7,667 bases of DNA from Thermoprotei archaeon (GTDB lineage: Archaea > Thermoproteota > Methanomethylicia > Nezhaarchaeales > WYZ-LMO8): NCBI GenBank assembly GCA_003650865.1, contig QMSN01000045.1:1-7667 (forward strand). Direction: 5' to 3'. The notes under the pieces are model-generated. The model did not search any database, was not told the DNA's origin, and saw only the letters and a program-made list of their open reading frames with translations. The position numbers and the translations under genes are program-made. This document shows, piece by piece, positions 6,214-7,667 of the stretch (its first letter is position 1; each line of letters opens with the position of its first letter).

Positions 6214-6933
6214 ATGGGCTACAAGATTGGAGATCTAATAGCGTCGGGAAAGACGAAGCTCGTGTACGCACTCGACACCCCCTCGCTTGTCCTCTTGAGG
6301 TTTAAGGACGACGTTACGGCTCTAGATGGGAGGAGGAGGGACACCATAGCTGGTAAGGGGGCTCTAAATGCAGCCATATCAGCTAAGCTGTTTCAGGTGT
6401 TGAGGGAGGGAGGCGTCGAGAACCACTTCGTCGAGATGCTCGACGAGAGCTCGATGGTCGTTGAGAGGCTCAGCATGCTACCATTAGAGGTTGTGTGTAG
6501 GAACGTGGCTACTGGCAGCATAGTTAAGAGGTTGCCCATACAGGAGGGAGTGGTCTTCGACCCGCCTATAGTGGAGTTCTTCTTGAAGGACGATGCGAGA
6601 GGAGACCCCATGCTGTCTGAGGCTCACATAGTTGCCTTGAAGCTGGCATCTAGAGGCGAGGTCGACGAGATGATTAGGGCAATCCTCAAGGCCAACGAGG
6701 TCCTCAAGGACTTCCTGTCTAAGCGGGGCTTAACTCTCATAGACTTCAAGCTGGAGTTCGGCAGGAAGGAAGGCAAGCTAATGGTCGGGGATGAGCTCGA
6801 CCCAGACTGCATGAGGATTAGGGACTCGGAGACTGGTAGAATACTTGACAAAGACCTCTACAGGAAGGGGGCTTCGCTGGAGGAGGTTAAGTCGGCTTAC
6901 GAGGAGGTCTACAGGAGGATCGTGGAGAGGTGA
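6214..6933 (+). CDS. purC: Phosphoribosylaminoimidazole-succinocarboxamide synthase (SAICAR synthetase)
   Basis: This cytosolic ATP-dependent ligase joins aspartate to CAIR to form SAICAR, the substrate of the divergently encoded PurB. Starting at ATG 6214 the protein has 239 residues, normal for PurC. The N-terminal glycine-rich ATP site reads SGKTKLVY at 11-18, where EGKTK is more common. GKG follows at 47-49. PLEVVCRNVATGS at 90-102 is the PurC signature region. IDFKLEFG at 176-183 and GDELDPDCMRIRD at 192-204 form the ATP/Mg-binding second half; many homologues have RLWD where this one has RIRD. The frame could extend to ATG 6157, adding 19 residues, but those have no family counterpart and contain the TATA box. 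The stop overlaps the purF ribosome site, and purF begins 10 bases later, so the two are cotranscribed. The function call is firm; the start is probable. Confidence 0.95.
   Translation: MGYKIGDLIASGKTKLVYALDTPSLVLLRFKDDVTALDGRRRDTIAGKGALNAAISAKLFQVLREGGVENHFVEMLDESSMVVERLSMLPLEVVCRNVATGSIVKRLPIQEGVVFDPPIVEFFLKDDARGDPMLSEAHIVALKLASRGEVDEMIRAILKANEVLKDFLSKRGLTLIDFKLEFGRKEGKLMVGDELDPDCMRIRDSETGRILDKDLYRKGASLEEVKSAYEEVYRRIVER
6927..6933 (+). promoter_or_regulatory. Ribosome binding site of purF
   Basis: GAGGTGA, a strong match to the archaeal anti-Shine-Dalgarno sequence, overlaps the purC stop codon and lies 10 bases before TTG 6944. It decides the purF start, because the catalytic-cysteine codon is preceded by no ATG in frame. 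Confidence 0.7.
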
Positions 6934-6938
6934 GATTA

Positions 6939-6980
6939 TCTCCTTGACACCCAGATGCCTAAAAGCTGGGCTTAAGGAGA
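6939..6980 (+). repeat. Interrupted hairpin over the purF start codon
   Basis: TCTCCTT (6939-6945) pairs with AAGGAGA (6974-6980), and CCCAG (6950-6954) pairs with CTGGG (6966-6970), around an 11-base loop. The first two bases of TTG 6944 are in the outer stem, while the ribosome site stays free. It could lower purF translation, or it may be chance within coding sequence. Confidence 0.35.
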
Positions 6981-7667
6981 AGTGTGGAGTAGTAGGGATA
7001 TCTTCGATAGTTAAGCAGAGGGTTTCAGAATCCATATACAAAGCGCTCTACACACTTCAGCATAGAGGTCAGGAGGCTGCTGGCATAGCTGTCCTCGAGG
7101 GCCAGGAGATCAAGCTGGTGAAGGGCTTAGGCTTAGTGACTGATGTGCTCACGAAGGATGTTTTGGCTGAGCTTAACGGTGGAGTCGGTATAGGGCACGT
7201 CAGGTACTCGACTACGCCGGGTGTAACCATAGAGGAGGCTCAGCCCTTCGCGGTTAAGAACCCCAAGTTCTCGTTCTCTCTGGCGTTTAACGGGACCATA
7301 ACGAACTACATGGAGATTAGGGAGGAGCTAGCTAGGCTTGGAGCTGTATTCGTGACTAAGACTGACACGGAGGTTCTGGCTAAGCTGCTCGCAAAGAACT
7401 TGATGGAGTGCGGCTTGGACTACGTTGAGGCCTTTAAGGCGACTGCTTCAGATATCGACGGCTCATGCTCAATGGTGCTCGTCAACGATAAGGGGGAGCT
7501 CTACGCCTACAGAGACCCCATGGGCTTCAAGCCTCTATGCGTAGGCAGGGTGAACGACTTAGTTGTAGTGGCATCTGAGACGTGTGCTTTAGACGTACTG
7601 GCTGGCTTCAACGGCTGCGAGTACGAGCCTGTCAAGCCTGGAGAGCTTGTTAGGGTGTCTGAGGGTA
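6944..7667 (+). CDS. purF: Amidophosphoribosyltransferase (glutamine PRPP amidotransferase), 3'-truncated by the window edge
   Basis: It catalyses the committed step of purine synthesis, transferring glutamine amide nitrogen to PRPP to give 5-phosphoribosylamine. The window holds 241 codons, which cover the N-terminal nucleophile glutaminase domain; the phosphoribosyltransferase domain lies beyond the edge (the family is usually about 450-500 residues). TTG 6944 gives a 13-residue leader, MTPRCLKAGLKEK, followed by CGVVGI. By analogy with Bacillus-type PurF the leader should be cleaved so that Cys14 becomes the N-terminal nucleophile. Further landmarks are LQHRGQEAAGI, the glutamine-binding GHVRYSTT, NGTITNY, TDTEV, DIDGSCSMV, RDPMGFKPL and SETCALD. 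The last two separate PurF from other class II amidotransferases such as GlmS and AsnB. A strong GAGGTGA site supports the TTG. The gene is cotranscribed with purC; no purS, purQ or purL is seen before it. Confidence 0.94.
   Translation, partial: MTPRCLKAGLKEKCGVVGISSIVKQRVSESIYKALYTLQHRGQEAAGIAVLEGQEIKLVKGLGLVTDVLTKDVLAELNGGVGIGHVRYSTTPGVTIEEAQPFAVKNPKFSFSLAFNGTITNYMEIREELARLGAVFVTKTDTEVLAKLLAKNLMECGLDYVEAFKATASDIDGSCSMVLVNDKGELYAYRDPMGFKPLCVGRVNDLVVVASETCALDVLAGFNGCEYEPVKPGELVRVSEG

Noticed and set aside
6955..6957. ATG at 6955 as a purF start
   Set aside because: It is out of frame with the CGVVGI reading and lies in the loop of the hairpin.

Overview
The window looks like a piece of a thermophilic archaeal chromosome, most likely from the Thermoproteota (TACK) side. 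The reasons are: promoters with archaeal TATA boxes and very short leaders; frequent AGG/AGA (Arg) and ATA (Ile) codons; TTG start codons inside operons with GAGGT-type ribosome binding sites; and protein sequences, KARI especially, that resemble crenarchaeal family members from memory. The exact lineage cannot be fixed without a search.

Bases 2-4258, plus strand: a tight branched-chain amino acid operon, ilvB (5' end outside the window), ilvN, ilvC and ilvD. ilvB and ilvN overlap by 20 bases, and the later junctions are 6 and 5 bases. Together they encode acetohydroxyacid synthase (large and small subunits), ketol-acid reductoisomerase and dihydroxyacid dehydratase, the route from pyruvate (or pyruvate plus 2-oxobutanoate) to the 2-oxo acid precursors of valine, leucine and isoleucine. 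The operon promoter lies upstream of the window.

Bases 4259-4718: a 460-base gap between convergent genes, so neither neighbour needs a promoter here. It holds no convincing gene. It is bounded by a perfect 12-bp inverted repeat (4251-4262 and 4657-4668) whose TATA-like cores point inward, and its left half has GC-rich segments that can pair. This is the least explained part of the window.

Bases 4719-7667: a purine biosynthesis block. purB (minus strand) diverges from purC, and purC is followed after 10 bases by purF (plus strand, 3' end outside the window). Each divergent gene has a TATA box about 37-40 bases before its ATG, predicting leaders of about 10 bases. An imperfect dyad sits midway between the two TATA boxes and could be a shared operator. 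PurF starts the pathway, PurC makes SAICAR, and PurB cleaves SAICAR and adenylosuccinate. purF appears to start at TTG 6944 and to carry a 13-residue propeptide before its catalytic cysteine.

Most of the window is ordinary housekeeping metabolism. The points worth a second look are the intergenic segment, the pur dyad, the hairpin over the purF start, and small enzyme-level details in IlvC and IlvD.
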